64,000 nt of DNA from Thermococcus aggregans (GCF_024022995.1 NZ_CP099582.1:1240001-1304000), one strand, 5' to 3'; shown: positions 44,414 to 54,435, numbered from the stretch's first letter. Notes: a model not told the origin generated them from the letters alone. Translations and numbers: made by a program.

Positions 44414-45583
44414 TTACCAATAGGTATCTTCTGAAAATATTACACCTGCTTTTTCTTCGACAGGGGCGCTCTCTAGGATACTGTTAGAGGGCAGTATCGC
44501 CACAATGAACACGAAACCATTGTTATCGATTTCCACGGGATAAATTTTTATCTGGATTTTTTCAGACGCTAGGTTCCTATTCAATTGCTCTTGGATTAAG
44601 GTGATATCATCATTTTTTATCTTAAATGGTGAGGGGAAATAGTTGTCATCTAAACCATAGACTAGCGCAAGCCTTCTCAATATCCCGGTTTCAGGATCTG
44701 GTGAAATGTAGCTCCTAATATCATCGAGTATAGCATTAACAATTTTCTCAGGTGACCTGTATTTTGTAATCGTTTTTCCCGATTTTAGATCAATGTATGA
44801 TTCACCTTCTTTGAATATTACAGACCCTAGTTTGGTTTTGAATAAGAGTTTAAGTTCTCTTTCGTAAATTAGATTAGAGAGTTCATCAAATACAAATTGT
44901 AGGTTGAATAACTTGTTTTCCCCGAGCAATTTAGAAATAGTCCCGTACATGACAAGTTCGAGGAGTGCTTTGGCCTTTCTACTATCTGCATCATCGATTT
45001 TTTTAAGTACAGTCTCTATAAACCGTTGAATCCCATCGGCACTATCTGAGACATTATTCCATATCTTGAGATTACCAAAAGTCGTTGGATTGTGAGAGAT
45101 CGCATCCTTGACATTATTGTAATTAAGACTATCACCCACATGGAAAATCTCGATATCCCTTGAGTTTTTTAAAATCGCATTTCGCATATCCCACAAGATA
45201 TCTCTAGAGGGCGCTATTCCAGGTTTCACTCCTGTAGAAAACAGCAACTTGAATCTTGGATGGGTTTTCTCGAAAATAGGATCATGCTCCCCCATCTGAT
45301 GAATCCCATTCCAAGTTTCAATATATTTGGCTTGATTAGATAAGACTTTCTGCGGGCTATTAAGAGCACGAATATAAAGTATATATCCTGGAATTAACTG
45401 ATTAAACACTTTTCTAGAGTGTATCAGATGGGGAATACCAAATGTATATTCCAGATAAAAGTCCTCAAAACTAGATTGTCTCCAATTTCCTTGAATTTCA
45501 TCAAAAAATTTGACATGTTGTATTTCCAGTTGGTTTGAGCCTAATGCTAAGTACCAATTTTTCCCATATTGTAAAGTTTTCCA
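44414..45583 (-). CDS. Uncharacterised protein, frame open upstream without a start codon
   Basis: A reading frame of 331 residues from GTG 45409, but open a further 58 codons to 45583 with no ATG, GTG or TTG. The upstream part reads sensibly (GKNWYLALGSNQLEIQHVKF, FEDFYLEYTFGIPHLI), so the real protein probably enters this frame from the preceding ORF by a -1 shift. It contains LLFSTGVKPGIAPSRDILWD and a mostly helical middle. No domain recognised. AT-rich compared with neighbours, likely accessory. Confidence 0.5.
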   Translation of the reverse strand, partial: WKTLQYGKNWYLALGSNQLEIQHVKFFDEIQGNWRQSSFEDFYLEYTFGIPHLIHSRKVFNQLIPGYILYIRALNSPQKVLSNQAKYIETWNGIHQMGEHDPIFEKTHPRFKLLFSTGVKPGIAPSRDILWDMRNAILKNSRDIEIFHVGDSLNYNNVKDAISHNPTTFGNLKIWNNVSDSADGIQRFIETVLKKIDDADSRKAKALLELVMYGTISKLLGENKLFNLQFVFDELSNLIYERELKLLFKTKLGSVIFKEGESYIDLKSGKTITKYRSPEKIVNAILDDIRSYISPDPETGILRRLALVYGLDDNYFPSPFKIKNDDITLIQEQLNRNLASEKIQIKIYPVEIDNNGFVFIVAILPSNSILESAPVEEKAGVIFSEDTYW

Positions 45584-46017
45584 CTAGCTAAAAGGTCTTC
45601 AAGTTGATCACCACTTATTGGTATGTTCAGGACTTGAAGGCCTAATTCTTTAGCAGATACAGTCAATATGATACTGCCTCCAAAGTCCCAATTTATAGAC
45701 ATGGTGTCTTCGATTCCAGTAAACTCAGACATGGCTTTGCTAATCTCTCTACTTTGCTCGTAAATATATGCATATATTTCATCATCTTTATCTTTCTCGA
45801 ATAGAATCGCTCTAACTACATTCTGAGGAGCCAATAGTATCTTAACAGCCCGAATACTTGTTTTTGGTTGTGCGCTTTGTTCTGCGTTGGGTAGGGTAAC
45901 ATACTTTAACAACGTAGAGTCAATAGATGTATTTGACGTAGCATAGCTATTTAAGCTGGAAGGTATCTCTGCTATTGAAGGTATTCTCTTACAATGTGCT
46001 ATCATTATGATGTTCAC
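45547..46017 (-). CDS. Uncharacterised ORF, N-terminal partner of the frameshifted gene
   Basis: 156 residues from GTG 46017 (or ATG 46005). It overlaps the end of the preceding broken ORF, so translation was coupled. Its last codons ATG GGA AAA contain GGGAAAA at 45559-45565, and a -1 slip there enters exactly the 44414-45583 frame. The sequence includes LLKYVTLPNAEQSAQPKTSI and ISINWDF-like strands; no family recognised. Confidence 0.5.
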   Translation of the reverse strand: MNIIMIAHCKRIPSIAEIPSSLNSYATSNTSIDSTLLKYVTLPNAEQSAQPKTSIRAVKILLAPQNVVRAILFEKDKDDEIYAYIYEQSREISKAMSEFTGIEDTMSINWDFGGSIILTVSAKELGLQVLNIPISGDQLEDLLASGKLYNMGKIGT

Positions 46018-46372
46018 CAGTATGTACGACTAAAACCAGAAACTTTCCATATTCTTTTGACTTAGGATACAAATGAAGACGAAATTCATCTAAGAGTGAT
46101 TCAATAATAGGGTCATACCGTCCCGCTTTAATATCTTCCTCGGTGGCATTGAGAAGGTTTATAATATGGTTACGTCATGAAGGTATCCTTTTAAACATCT
46201 GTGTTAGGGGTATTTTCTTTGTTAATCTCATCTTAAAGCTTTGAAGTATTTTTATGACATCTTCCCTGTTCTCTATAACCGAACGAATAGCTGAATCCTC
46301 GTGGGGTATCGCATCTTTCTCCCAAAAATATGCATAGCTGAAGTATCTTTCTTCCATCTTACTTCCCAACAT
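45989..46372 (-). pseudogene. Uncharacterised small gene interrupted by an in-frame TGA
   Basis: Starts MLGSKMEERYFSYAYFWEKD and runs 65 codons to TGA at 46175-46177. The same frame continues for 61 more sensible codons (RNHIINLLNATEEDIKAGRY, KEYGKFLVLVVHTGEHH) to TAA at 45989. The full product would be about 127 residues. A single nonsense mutation is the simplest explanation. It heads the three-ORF module that ends at 44414. Confidence 0.55.
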
Positions 46373-46616
46373 TATATAGCCTAATCTAATAATTAAAGTT
46401 TTGTGGTTTTTGAAGATCCAAATTCTTTCTTTACTTATAGAAAGTAAAAATCCCTAAGATGGCCGTTTCTTGTGTCCAATGGTACTTTGTGTTTGACTCA
46501 AGAACCACATGAGGTAAAAGAATTTACAGCTGAGTCATACTATCGTAACGCCATAAATTAAATGATAGGCAACTAGATCTATACTAAAAACAGGAAAAAG
46601 GAGTGAGTAAGAGCTT

Positions 46617-47807
46617 TCAGTACAACACCACCCAGACTTCTTCCCCTTCTTTGTATCCTTCGCTGTCCTCGGGGATCTCAAGGTAAGCGTTGCTCTTAAC
46701 TAGTGCGCTCATTATTCCGCTTCCCTTCTTTTTGATCGGCACTGCCTCGCCGTTTTCATAGGAAACCTTCACGAACTCGTGCCTTCCCAAGGATGAAGGG
46801 ACTTTTTCTTTGAGCCTTGCCCTAACTTTTATGGGCTTGTAGTTCGCTCCGGAGAGCTTTGCGAGGGCATATTTAACGTAAAGGTGGAACTGGGCAAAAA
46901 CCGCTGCCGGATAGCCGCTCATTACGAAGACCCTCTCACCGTAGCCTATCGGCCTTCCCGGTTTTATTGTCGTTCCATGAAAGAGCAGTTTAACGAATTT
47001 GTGGGCGTAATCTTTTTCTCCAAACGCACTGCCCCCGGTTATGAGGACGAGGTCGCATTCGCGCTTTGCCTTTTCAAGAGTTGCTCCAATTAGCTCTTCA
47101 TCATCTGGTATTACACCGTAAAAGATGGGCTCGCCAAAATACTGCCTAACAAGGGCTTTTAGCATTGCAGAGTTGCTCTCTAGGATTTTCCCTTTGTTTA
47201 AGGCCTCTTCATCAAGCTCCTCTATTAACTCATCTCCGGTAACTATTATCCCAACTTTGGGCTTTCTCTTTACCTTAACGCTCTTTACCCCAATCCCCTT
47301 GAGAAGCCCGATATCTTGAGGCCTCAGAATCTGTCCCTTCTTGAGAACGACTTCCCCTTTCTTCACATCTTCCCCCTTGAAGGCAACGTTCTGTCCCGGG
47401 GCTACGGGCCTAAGGACGTAAATCTTATTGCCTTCTCTCTTCACTTTCTCTTGCTCGATGACCGCATTGGCACCTTTTGGCATTTTACTGCCCGTCATGA
47501 GCTTTATCGCCTTTCCATTGGTAACTTCCTTTTTGCTCTCCATTCCTGCAGTTATTTCGTCAATAACTTCAAGCTCTACGGGGGAGTATTCCCTAGCTTG
47601 AAAAGTGTCTTCCGCCCTAACTGCATATCCATCAACTGCGGAGCGATCAAAGGGTGGCAGGTCTATTGGAGAGACAACGTCCTCCGCAAGGACTCTCCCA
47701 AGAGCGTCATCGAGAGGAACTTCTTCAATTTCTTCAATCTCTTCTATGTCGTTTAGTATCATCTCAAGGGCTTTTCTATAGGGTGTTAACTGTTTGAACT
47801 CTCTCAT
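46617..47807 (-). CDS. moeA: Molybdopterin molybdenumtransferase
   Basis: 396 residues. [19 protein letters not shown], the [14 protein letters not shown] block, IVTGDELIE and [17 protein letters not shown] are MoeA signatures in the right order, and the C-terminal beta-barrel domain is present. It inserts molybdenum or tungsten into molybdopterin; in Thermococcales tungsten serves AOR-family enzymes. The TATA-like ttataactt lies about 25 bp before the ATG, so the mRNA may be leaderless. moaB is just upstream on the same strand. Confidence 0.93.
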   Translation of the reverse strand: MREFKQLTPYRKALEMILNDIEEIEEIEEVPLDDALGRVLAEDVVSPIDLPPFDRSAVDGYAVRAEDTFQAREYSPVELEVIDEITAGMESKKEVTNGKAIKLMTGSKMPKGANAVIEQEKVKREGNKIYVLRPVAPGQNVAFKGEDVKKGEVVLKKGQILRPQDIGLLKGIGVKSVKVKRKPKVGIIVTGDELIEELDEEALNKGKILESNSAMLKALVRQYFGEPIFYGVIPDDEELIGATLEKAKRECDLVLITGGSAFGEKDYAHKFVKLLFHGTTIKPGRPIGYGERVFVMSGYPAAVFAQFHLYVKYALAKLSGANYKPIKVRARLKEKVPSSLGRHEFVKVSYENGEAVPIKKKGSGIMSALVKSNAYLEIPEDSEGYKEGEEVWVVLY

Positions 47808-47857
47808 ATAATCACCTTCTAACGTTTAAGTTATAAGTTAAACCTCAAAACTTCCAA

Positions 47858-48367
47858 CTATTCCCTTGCATGCTTAAGGATGTGGTAGGCCTCTTTTTTG
47901 ATAATCTCAACTGCCGTCTTAACTGCATTCAAGCTACCCGGGAGGCAGAAGACAACTTTGCTCTCCTTGTCCCTTATTATTCCAGCCGTCGCTCTGCTTA
48001 GAACTGCTGCAGTTCCAACTTCTTCGTAGCTCTTTAGCCTAAAAATCTCACCAAAGCCCACAAGCTCTTTATCGAAAAGGGGTCTAAGAGCCTCTATCGT
48101 TACGTCTCTCCTCGTTATCCCGGTGCCACCGGTTGTGATAACAACATCGGCCTTTTCTAAAGCTTCGATAGCCGCCTTTATTATCTTGAGCTTCTCATCA
48201 GGGACAACCGCATAATAAACGTTTTCATTTCCTTCTTTTTTCAGCTCATCAATAATGTAATATCCGCTCAAGTCTTCCCTCTTCCCGAGGCTTGCCGTGT
48301 CGCTAACGGTTATAACTGCGAACTTAAACTTCTTTGGGGCTTTTGCCTTGTGTTCCTCGTGAGACAT
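47858..48367 (-). CDS. moaB: MoaB/MogA molybdopterin adenylyltransferase family
   Basis: 169 residues. FAVITVSDTASLGKREDLSG, VVITTGGTGITRRDVT and VFCLPGSLNAVKTAVE are the MoCF-fold motifs. It adenylylates molybdopterin before metal insertion by MoeA. ATG 48367 has GGTGGTG upstream. Confidence 0.92.
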   Translation of the reverse strand: MSHEEHKAKAPKKFKFAVITVSDTASLGKREDLSGYYIIDELKKEGNENVYYAVVPDEKLKIIKAAIEALEKADVVITTGGTGITRRDVTIEALRPLFDKELVGFGEIFRLKSYEEVGTAAVLSRATAGIIRDKESKVVFCLPGSLNAVKTAVEIIKKEAYHILKHARE

Positions 48368-48471
48368 TTTTACACCACCGTTTAACATTTTGCAGAAAGG
48401 TTAATAACTTTTTAGCTCCTTCTGGCTTAAATTTTTTATAAGAAGAGGATTTCATAAATTAAGGTGGTTCT

Positions 48472-49221
48472 ATGCACGAACTTTACACCGTCTTGGCTGA
48501 ATACTACGATGTTATTTATCGAAAACGGGCTGAGAGAGTCAAAGATGAGATTGACTTTGTTGAGGGAATATTCAAGACGGATGCCAAGCGGGATGTGAAG
48601 AGGATTTTAGACTTGGCCTGCGGCACGGGAATTCCAACGCTGGAACTTGCAAAGAGAGGTTACGAAGTTGTGGGTGTTGACCTGCACGAGGAAATGCTCG
48701 AAGTTGCAAAGAGAAAAGCCGAAAAAGAAGGCTTAACAATCGAGTTCATTCAGGGAGATGCCCTTGAGATAAATTTTGAAGAAGAATTTGATGCAGTGAC
48801 GATGTTCTTCTCCAGCATTATGTACTTTGACGAAGAGGACATCAAAAAACTGTTTAGCTCAGTGATCAAGGCCCTTAAGCCCGGAGGAGTCTTTGTTGCG
48901 GATTTCCCCTGCTGGTTCTATGGAGGAAGCGACGGCCCGATAGTGTGGGACGAGAATACAGATGAGGAGAGATTAGTGATTACGGACTGGCGAACGGTAG
49001 AACCTGCTTTCCAGAGACTCCACTTCAAGAGGCTCGTGCAGATAGTAAAGCCCGACGGGAGTGTTAGGGCATTTATGGTGGACGATGAGCTCAACATATA
49101 CATCCCAAGGGAGATGCGGCTTCTTGCTGATGAATTCTTCAATGAAGTCAAAATCTACGGCCACTTAAAGAGGAGACTTGATCCAAAGGACAGAAGATAC
49201 TGGCTTGTCGCAGTAAAGTAA
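48472..49221 (+). CDS. Class I SAM-dependent methyltransferase
   Basis: 249 residues. SAM motif I is ILDLACGTGIPTLELAKRGY with GVDLHEEML (motif II), then FDAVTMFFSSIMYF. The C-terminal cap (LRLLADEFFNEVKIYGHLKR) resembles ubiquinone/menaquinone-type methyltransferase relatives. The substrate is not evident. A GGTGG site precedes the ATG; it is divergent from moaB. Confidence 0.82.
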   Translation: MHELYTVLAEYYDVIYRKRAERVKDEIDFVEGIFKTDAKRDVKRILDLACGTGIPTLELAKRGYEVVGVDLHEEMLEVAKRKAEKEGLTIEFIQGDALEINFEEEFDAVTMFFSSIMYFDEEDIKKLFSSVIKALKPGGVFVADFPCWFYGGSDGPIVWDENTDEERLVITDWRTVEPAFQRLHFKRLVQIVKPDGSVRAFMVDDELNIYIPREMRLLADEFFNEVKIYGHLKRRLDPKDRRYWLVAVK

Positions 49222-49250
49222 ACTTTTTAAACTTCAATCCCTCTTTCTTT

Positions 49251-49348
49251 TTGGTGGTGCATATCGTCAATCGGAACACCTATTGTTGAATTTAATGAAA
49301 AAAGATTCTTGTTTTTCTGGTTAGTGAACTTTCTGCCGGCACCACCAA
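49251..49348. repeat. Perfect 10-bp inverted repeat upstream of ValRS
   Basis: TTGGTGGTGC (49251-49260) and GCACCACCAA (49339-49348) are exact inverted copies 78 bp apart in the gap before the valyl-tRNA synthetase gene. The enclosed DNA has no convincing gene. It could be a pairing structure in a leader or a small element; function unknown. Confidence 0.5.
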
Positions 49349-49411
49349 GAGGATTAACCTTTTTAAGCTCCGCTTTTGATAGGTTAAACATCTCCAAAAG
49401 AGGTGAGAAAA

Positions 49412-52072
49412 ATGCTTCCCAAGACCTATGACCCAAACGAGATAGAGCCAAAGTGGCAGAAGTTCTGGCTTGAGGAAAAAATCTACAAATACGAACTCGA
49501 CGAAAAGAGACCGGCTTATTCTATAGACACTCCGCCCCCGTTCACGAGCGGAACCCTGCACTTAGGTCACGTGCTCAGCCACACATGGATTGACATAGTG
49601 GCGAGATACAAGAGAATGAGGGGCTACAACGTTCTCTTCCCGCAGGGTTTTGACAATCACGGCTTACCAACAGAGCTTAAGGTAGAGAAAGAGTTCGGAA
49701 TAAGTAAAGACCAGCCAGAGGAGTTCCTTAAGAAGTGTGTGGAATGGACATGGCAGGCAATTGAATCCATGAGAAACCAGTTCATCAGGATAGGCTATTC
49801 CGCGGATTGGGACTTAGAGTACCACACAATGGATGACGAGTACAAGGCTTTAGTGCAGAAGTCCCTGCTGGAGTTCTACAAGAAAGGCCTCCTCTATCAG
49901 GACAAGCACCCGGTTTACTGGTGCCCGAGGTGTAGAACCAGTTTGGCAAAAGCAGAGGTAGGCTATGTTGAGGAGGACGGCTACCTCTACTACATCAAGC
50001 TCCCAATAGCTGGAGAAGATGATTACATCCCAATAGCCACCACAAGACCTGAACTCATGCCCGCGTGTGTTGCTGTTTTTGTTCACCCAGAGGATGAGCG
50101 CTACAAGGATAAGGTAGGTAAGAAGGTAAAGCTCCCGATATTTGAGAGAGAGGTTCCAATACTAGCTGATGAAGATGTGGATCCAAACTTCGGTACCGGA
50201 GCGGTGTACAACTGTACCTACGGTGATGAGCAGGACGTTGTCTGGCAGAAGCGCTACAACTTGCCCGTGATTATAGTTATAGATGAAAACGGTAGAATGA
50301 ACGAAAATGCCGGCAAATACAAAGGCCTAACGACTGAAGAAGCCAGAAAGGCAATAGTAAAAGACCTTGAGGAGATAGGGCTTCTCTACGACAAAAAGAA
50401 AATCCGCCACCGTGTGCTCAGACACACAGAGAGAAGCTCATGTATGGCTCCAATTGAGCTCTTGCCGAAGAAGCAATGGTTCATAAAGGTGAAGGACTAC
50501 ACAGATGAGATAGTTAAAGTGGCCGAGCAGATCAAGTGGTATCCCAAGGACATGTTCCTTAGGCTCAAGGACTGGGCAGAGAGCATGGACTGGGACTGGG
50601 TAATAAGCAGACAGCGTGTTTTTGGAACGCCCATCCCATTCTGGGTCTGTAAGGACTGTGGAGAGATAATTCCCGCAAGAGAGGAAGACCTCCCAGTTGA
50701 CCCAAGGTTTGACAAGCCACCCGTTGAAAAGTGTCCCAAGTGTGGAAGCAAGAACTTAGAAGGAGTAAAAGACGTCCTCGACTGCTGGGTAGATTCGAGC
50801 ATAACCCCCCTCGTGATAAGCAAATGGCAAAAAGATGAGAAGTGGTTCAAGCACAACTTCCCAACATCCCTAAGACCACAGGGAACTGACATCATAAGAA
50901 CATGGGCGTTCTACACAATCTTCAGGACTTACATGCTGACTGGACAAAAGCCATGGGATAATGTTCTCATAAACGGCATGGTAGCGGGTCCAGATGGAAG
51001 AAAGATGAGCAAGAGCTATGGTAACGTGGTCTCCCCAGAAGAAGTCATTCCAAAGTATGGAGCAGATGCACTAAGACTCTGGACTGCCTTGGCTCCACCG
51101 GGAGAAGATCACCCCTTCAAGTGGGAGATAGTCGACTACAACTACCGCTTCCTCCAAAAGCTGTGGAACATCTTCAGGTTCGCTGAAAGGCACATTAAGG
51201 GCTTTGACTACGAGAAGCACAAAGACATTGAACTGGAACCCCTCGACAGGTGGATACTTTCAAGGCTCCACCGCTTAATCAAGTTCGCAACAGAAGAGCT
51301 TGAAAAGTACCGCTTCAACCTGCTCACAAGAGAGCTTATGACGTTCGTATGGCACGAAGTTGCAGATGACTACATAGAGATGATAAAGCACCGCTTATAT
51401 GGAGAGAATGAAGAGAGCAAGCTCAAGGCCAAGGTGGCTCTCTACGAGCTCCTATACAACATAACACTGCTCCTCGCACCTCTTGTGCCCCACATAACGG
51501 AAGAGCTCTACCAAGAGATGTTTAAAGACAAGGTTGGAGCCAAAAGCGTGCACCTCCTAGAGTGGCCAGAATACAGAGAAGATAGAATAGATGAGGAAGC
51601 AGAAAAGCTCGGAAAGTTCGCCAGTGAGATAATCGGGGCAATGAGAAGATACAAGAACTCCCACGGATTGGCTTTGAACGCCAAACTCAAGCACGTGGCA
51701 ATTTACGCAACGGACAGCTATGAGATGTTAAAAGCCCTTGAAAGAGACATTGCTGGAACAATGAACATCGAAAAGCTCGAAATAATCAAGGGCGAGCCTG
51801 AGCTTGAGGAGAAGATTGCCGAAATCAAGCCAAACTTTAAGACCGTTGGGCCAAAGTACGGAAAGCTCGTGCCAAAGATAACGGCTTACCTCAAAGAGAA
51901 TGCTGAAGAGGTTGCAAAGGCCCTCAAGGAGGCAGAAAAGGTAGAGTTCGAAGTCGACGGACAGAAGGTAGAGCTTGGCAAGGACGACATCGTGCTCAGG
52001 AAGGCGGTGTTCAGCGAGGGAGAAGAGGTAGAAACGGCAGTGGTTAGAGACGCCGTTATTCTCTTCTTCTGA
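49412..52072 (+). CDS. valS: Valyl-tRNA synthetase
   Basis: 886 residues. The HIGH-type motif is in PPPFTSGTLHLGHVLSHTW, the editing domain contains TTRPELMPACVAVF, a zinc-type CPKCGSK is seen, and KMSKS is in DGRKMSKSYGNVV. The anticodon and C-terminal domains follow. ATG 49412 is used with ggtgag just upstream rather than a GTG 9 bp earlier. It charges tRNA-Val. Confidence 0.96.
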   Translation: MLPKTYDPNEIEPKWQKFWLEEKIYKYELDEKRPAYSIDTPPPFTSGTLHLGHVLSHTWIDIVARYKRMRGYNVLFPQGFDNHGLPTELKVEKEFGISKDQPEEFLKKCVEWTWQAIESMRNQFIRIGYSADWDLEYHTMDDEYKALVQKSLLEFYKKGLLYQDKHPVYWCPRCRTSLAKAEVGYVEEDGYLYYIKLPIAGEDDYIPIATTRPELMPACVAVFVHPEDERYKDKVGKKVKLPIFEREVPILADEDVDPNFGTGAVYNCTYGDEQDVVWQKRYNLPVIIVIDENGRMNENAGKYKGLTTEEARKAIVKDLEEIGLLYDKKKIRHRVLRHTERSSCMAPIELLPKKQWFIKVKDYTDEIVKVAEQIKWYPKDMFLRLKDWAESMDWDWVISRQRVFGTPIPFWVCKDCGEIIPAREEDLPVDPRFDKPPVEKCPKCGSKNLEGVKDVLDCWVDSSITPLVISKWQKDEKWFKHNFPTSLRPQGTDIIRTWAFYTIFRTYMLTGQKPWDNVLINGMVAGPDGRKMSKSYGNVVSPEEVIPKYGADALRLWTALAPPGEDHPFKWEIVDYNYRFLQKLWNIFRFAERHIKGFDYEKHKDIELEPLDRWILSRLHRLIKFATEELEKYRFNLLTRELMTFVWHEVADDYIEMIKHRLYGENEESKLKAKVALYELLYNITLLLAPLVPHITEELYQEMFKDKVGAKSVHLLEWPEYREDRIDEEAEKLGKFASEIIGAMRRYKNSHGLALNAKLKHVAIYATDSYEMLKALERDIAGTMNIEKLEIIKGEPELEEKIAEIKPNFKTVGPKYGKLVPKITAYLKENAEEVAKALKEAEKVEFEVDGQKVELGKDDIVLRKAVFSEGEEVETAVVRDAVILFF

Positions 52073-52108
52073 AACTTTTTTTATGTTGTCCTATTTTATT
52101 TGGTGGTA

Positions 52109-52125
52109 CCGTAAGTTACTTACGG
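52109..52125 (+). terminator. Hairpin after ValRS
   Basis: Perfect stem CCGTAAG-TTA-CTTACGG, about 37 bases after the valS stop and preceded by T-rich DNA (ctttttttatg, tattttattt). It could support transcription termination or protect the 3' end. Confidence 0.35.
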
Positions 52126-52165
52126 GGGCATAAGTTACAGCTTTTAGAAAAAGTTAAATGACAAA

Positions 52166-53302
52166 TTAACAGTTATAACAAAGCATCATGGCTTTTTTCA
52201 GTAGAATAACCCTATAGAGCTTGCCGTTGATTATTCTCGGCGTTGAGATCTTGTTTAGGTGCTGGATTCTCTTCCTCTCAAGGGCCACAAAGTTGAGCTC
52301 CCTTAAAACCTGGACAAAATCCTCCCACCTTATGTTGAGCCACTTTGAGTATTCATCGAAGAGCTCCTTTTCAACGACCAAGAACTTCTTTCCGTTTATC
52401 AAGAACCTTTTCTTGTGTTTTGGCAGCTCTTTTCTCAACCTCCACTTTGCGTGAAGGGGTGATTGAACTTCCAAAACTGCATCATCCATGGGCTTGCCCT
52501 CCAGAATCATTTTGAGCACAATCTCAAGAATGAGGTTTATTCTATCGGGGACACCGATTATATCCCCTCTCAGCGAAATCTTTCTTCTCAGGACTTTTAT
52601 TCCCCTCTTTTCAAGCTCTTCTCCTATTTTAGGTGTGGTCTTCTTCTTTGTTCCTCCAGTGTCAACGATTCCACCGATTATAAATGCCCCGGCAGAGAAG
52701 TCCTCCTCATTAAGGTCTTCCCCAGCCCATGGGTCGAGAAGAACGACCTCTTCTATACCTTCTTTTTTGAGGAACTCCCACGTTGACCCCTCATAAGCGG
52801 TAACTTTCTCCAGCGGGAAGTTTGAGAGTTTTTTGAACTCCTCGTTAACCCACGTTACGGCTAAGCGGTCCCCCCACAAATAGTCCCTAATCACGCCATA
52901 GCTTTGAGAGGCTTGGAGGGCTACTTTTCTCTTCTCTTTCTCTGTGTGCTTTTCCCAGTGCATGAGGTCAATTATGAAATAGGGGAATCTATACTGGGAG
53001 AGCTTTTCTTTGAGGTCTTTTCCTTCGATAACAACTTCAAACTTGTCAAGGTGTGATGAATTTAATGGCAGATATGCAAAAAGGGCGCCCTTTGTTGGCT
53101 TTCCTTCCAAATCCCAGGCTATCGTCGTTGGCTCATTTACCTTCACGATTACGCCTTTTCCCTCAAGAACCGCTATGGCTATCTCCTGCAATGGTCTGCT
53201 GGAGTCTCTCTTGGGGATTCTCCTCGATAGGCTCCCGATTTTATCTATGCCCTTCTCCTTCAGAAGTTCTTTGAAAACATCACTGAGCTTCTTCATGGCC
53301 AT
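52166..53302 (-). CDS. trm10: tRNA m1A9/m1G9 methyltransferase, archaeal Trm10
   Basis: 378 residues. The C-terminal half is a SPOUT fold: AGAFIIGGIVDTGGTKKKT, LRRKISLRGDIIGVPDRINL are the Trm10 SAM-knot segments; the N-terminal half (SSRPLQEIAIAVLEGKGVIV) is the archaeal extension. The Thermococcus homologue methylates both A9 and G9 of tRNAs. The TATA-like ccttaaaaac about 27 bp upstream suggests a leaderless mRNA. Confidence 0.87.
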   Translation of the reverse strand: MAMKKLSDVFKELLKEKGIDKIGSLSRRIPKRDSSRPLQEIAIAVLEGKGVIVKVNEPTTIAWDLEGKPTKGALFAYLPLNSSHLDKFEVVIEGKDLKEKLSQYRFPYFIIDLMHWEKHTEKEKRKVALQASQSYGVIRDYLWGDRLAVTWVNEEFKKLSNFPLEKVTAYEGSTWEFLKKEGIEEVVLLDPWAGEDLNEEDFSAGAFIIGGIVDTGGTKKKTTPKIGEELEKRGIKVLRRKISLRGDIIGVPDRINLILEIVLKMILEGKPMDDAVLEVQSPLHAKWRLRKELPKHKKRFLINGKKFLVVEKELFDEYSKWLNIRWEDFVQVLRELNFVALERKRIQHLNKISTPRIINGKLYRVILLKKAMMLCYNC

Positions 53303-53355
53303 CGTTTTGAGCTTGGAAGAGAGTTTTTAAGGCTTTCTCTCGGGATGCTGAATAC

Positions 53356-54360
53356 CTATTCATTCCTAAGCACTATTGCCTGAACGTATTCTCCAAAATC
53401 TTCTTCTACTTTTTGGAGGGTCTCTCTGGTGAAGTTTGGGACGTAAACAAATACCAGATGTTCTTTCTCTTCTGCGAGGTATCCTTTTTCCTTTGCAATT
53501 GCCAGGATTTCTTGATTAAGCTTTGTCCAGTTGTGTCCATACTTTTCAAGAAGCTCCCATGGGTAAAGGTAAACATAGGGGTTGCCAATTACTTCGAGTG
53601 CTTCTTTTGAGGGAGCCGCGTAGAGAACTCTAACCCAACCATCTCTGTAAATATACATCTCCTCTCTTTTCTCAGAGTCTTCATAAAGAACCCAGAGAGG
53701 CTTGTAGGAGAGGTCAAAAGTGTATACACCTGTTCTTTTTCCTTTCCAGCTATCTGCCAGAACGGTTACCTTAACTCTTTGGTAGTCCTTCAAAAACTTG
53801 ATTTCAAATTTTGGGAACGTAAGATCATCGGTACACATAACGGATGCAGGATTGCACTTCCACAGCTTAAAGGTGAGCTTTAGCTCGCTTCCTTCTTCTT
53901 CACACGCCAGCAGCTTGAGATAGTACATCCCGCTTGTTCCAAAGCTTGTGTGTATTATAACCTCTCCATTAATAGCCCCGGCCCGAGTGTGGGTATAATT
54001 AATAGGGCAAGCAGGTTCGGGGGCTGTGAAGTCCTCGTCGTATTCTCCCCGGACTTCTATTTTAACGGCCTCTGGAGGAATGCCCAGCTCTTCAATGGCT
54101 TTCATTAAAGCTTTTTTGTCTCCATATGGACTTATCGCAATATGAATGTAATTGTCCCTTGCAAGGCTATCCTTCCCAAGCCATATAGCGCCGATTCCAT
54201 AGCTCGAATTCGCTGCTAAACGTTCAATCTTCACCCTCCAGAGAGCAAGATCGTTCTCGTCCCATGGCTGAGAGTTATCAGTATTGGAAGACTCCCTAAT
54301 TGCATAATATGCTGGGAGAATGAGCAACGCTAAAATGACTACTAACACCAATCGGTTCAT
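53356..54360 (-). CDS. Secreted or membrane-anchored protein of unknown function
   Basis: 334 residues starting with a signal-anchor (MNRLVLVVILALLILPAYYA). The rest is soluble and predicted extracellular; cysteines (SVMCTDD, ACPINY, LACEEE) may form disulphides. FKIWKCNP-type segments match no family I know. Good gagga site before ATG 54360. Confidence 0.6.
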   Translation of the reverse strand: MNRLVLVVILALLILPAYYAIRESSNTDNSQPWDENDLALWRVKIERLAANSSYGIGAIWLGKDSLARDNYIHIAISPYGDKKALMKAIEELGIPPEAVKIEVRGEYDEDFTAPEPACPINYTHTRAGAINGEVIIHTSFGTSGMYYLKLLACEEEGSELKLTFKLWKCNPASVMCTDDLTFPKFEIKFLKDYQRVKVTVLADSWKGKRTGVYTFDLSYKPLWVLYEDSEKREEMYIYRDGWVRVLYAAPSKEALEVIGNPYVYLYPWELLEKYGHNWTKLNQEILAIAKEKGYLAEEKEHLVFVYVPNFTRETLQKVEEDFGEYVQAIVLRNE

Positions 54361-54435
54361 TGTTATTCCTCAATAGAAAAATCTCCCCCCAAATATAAAG
54401 GGGTTTCGATGGCTTCAAGAAAATTAGAAATGAAA

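Noticed and set aside
47824-47843. Near-palindrome GTTTAAG-TTATAA-GTTAAAC before moeA as a regulator site
   Set aside because: Its position fits the moeA TATA box of a leaderless mRNA, so a plain promoter explains it.
52109-52125. Riboswitch or attenuator downstream of valS
   Set aside because: A single short stem beside T-rich DNA is better explained as a 3'-end or termination structure.
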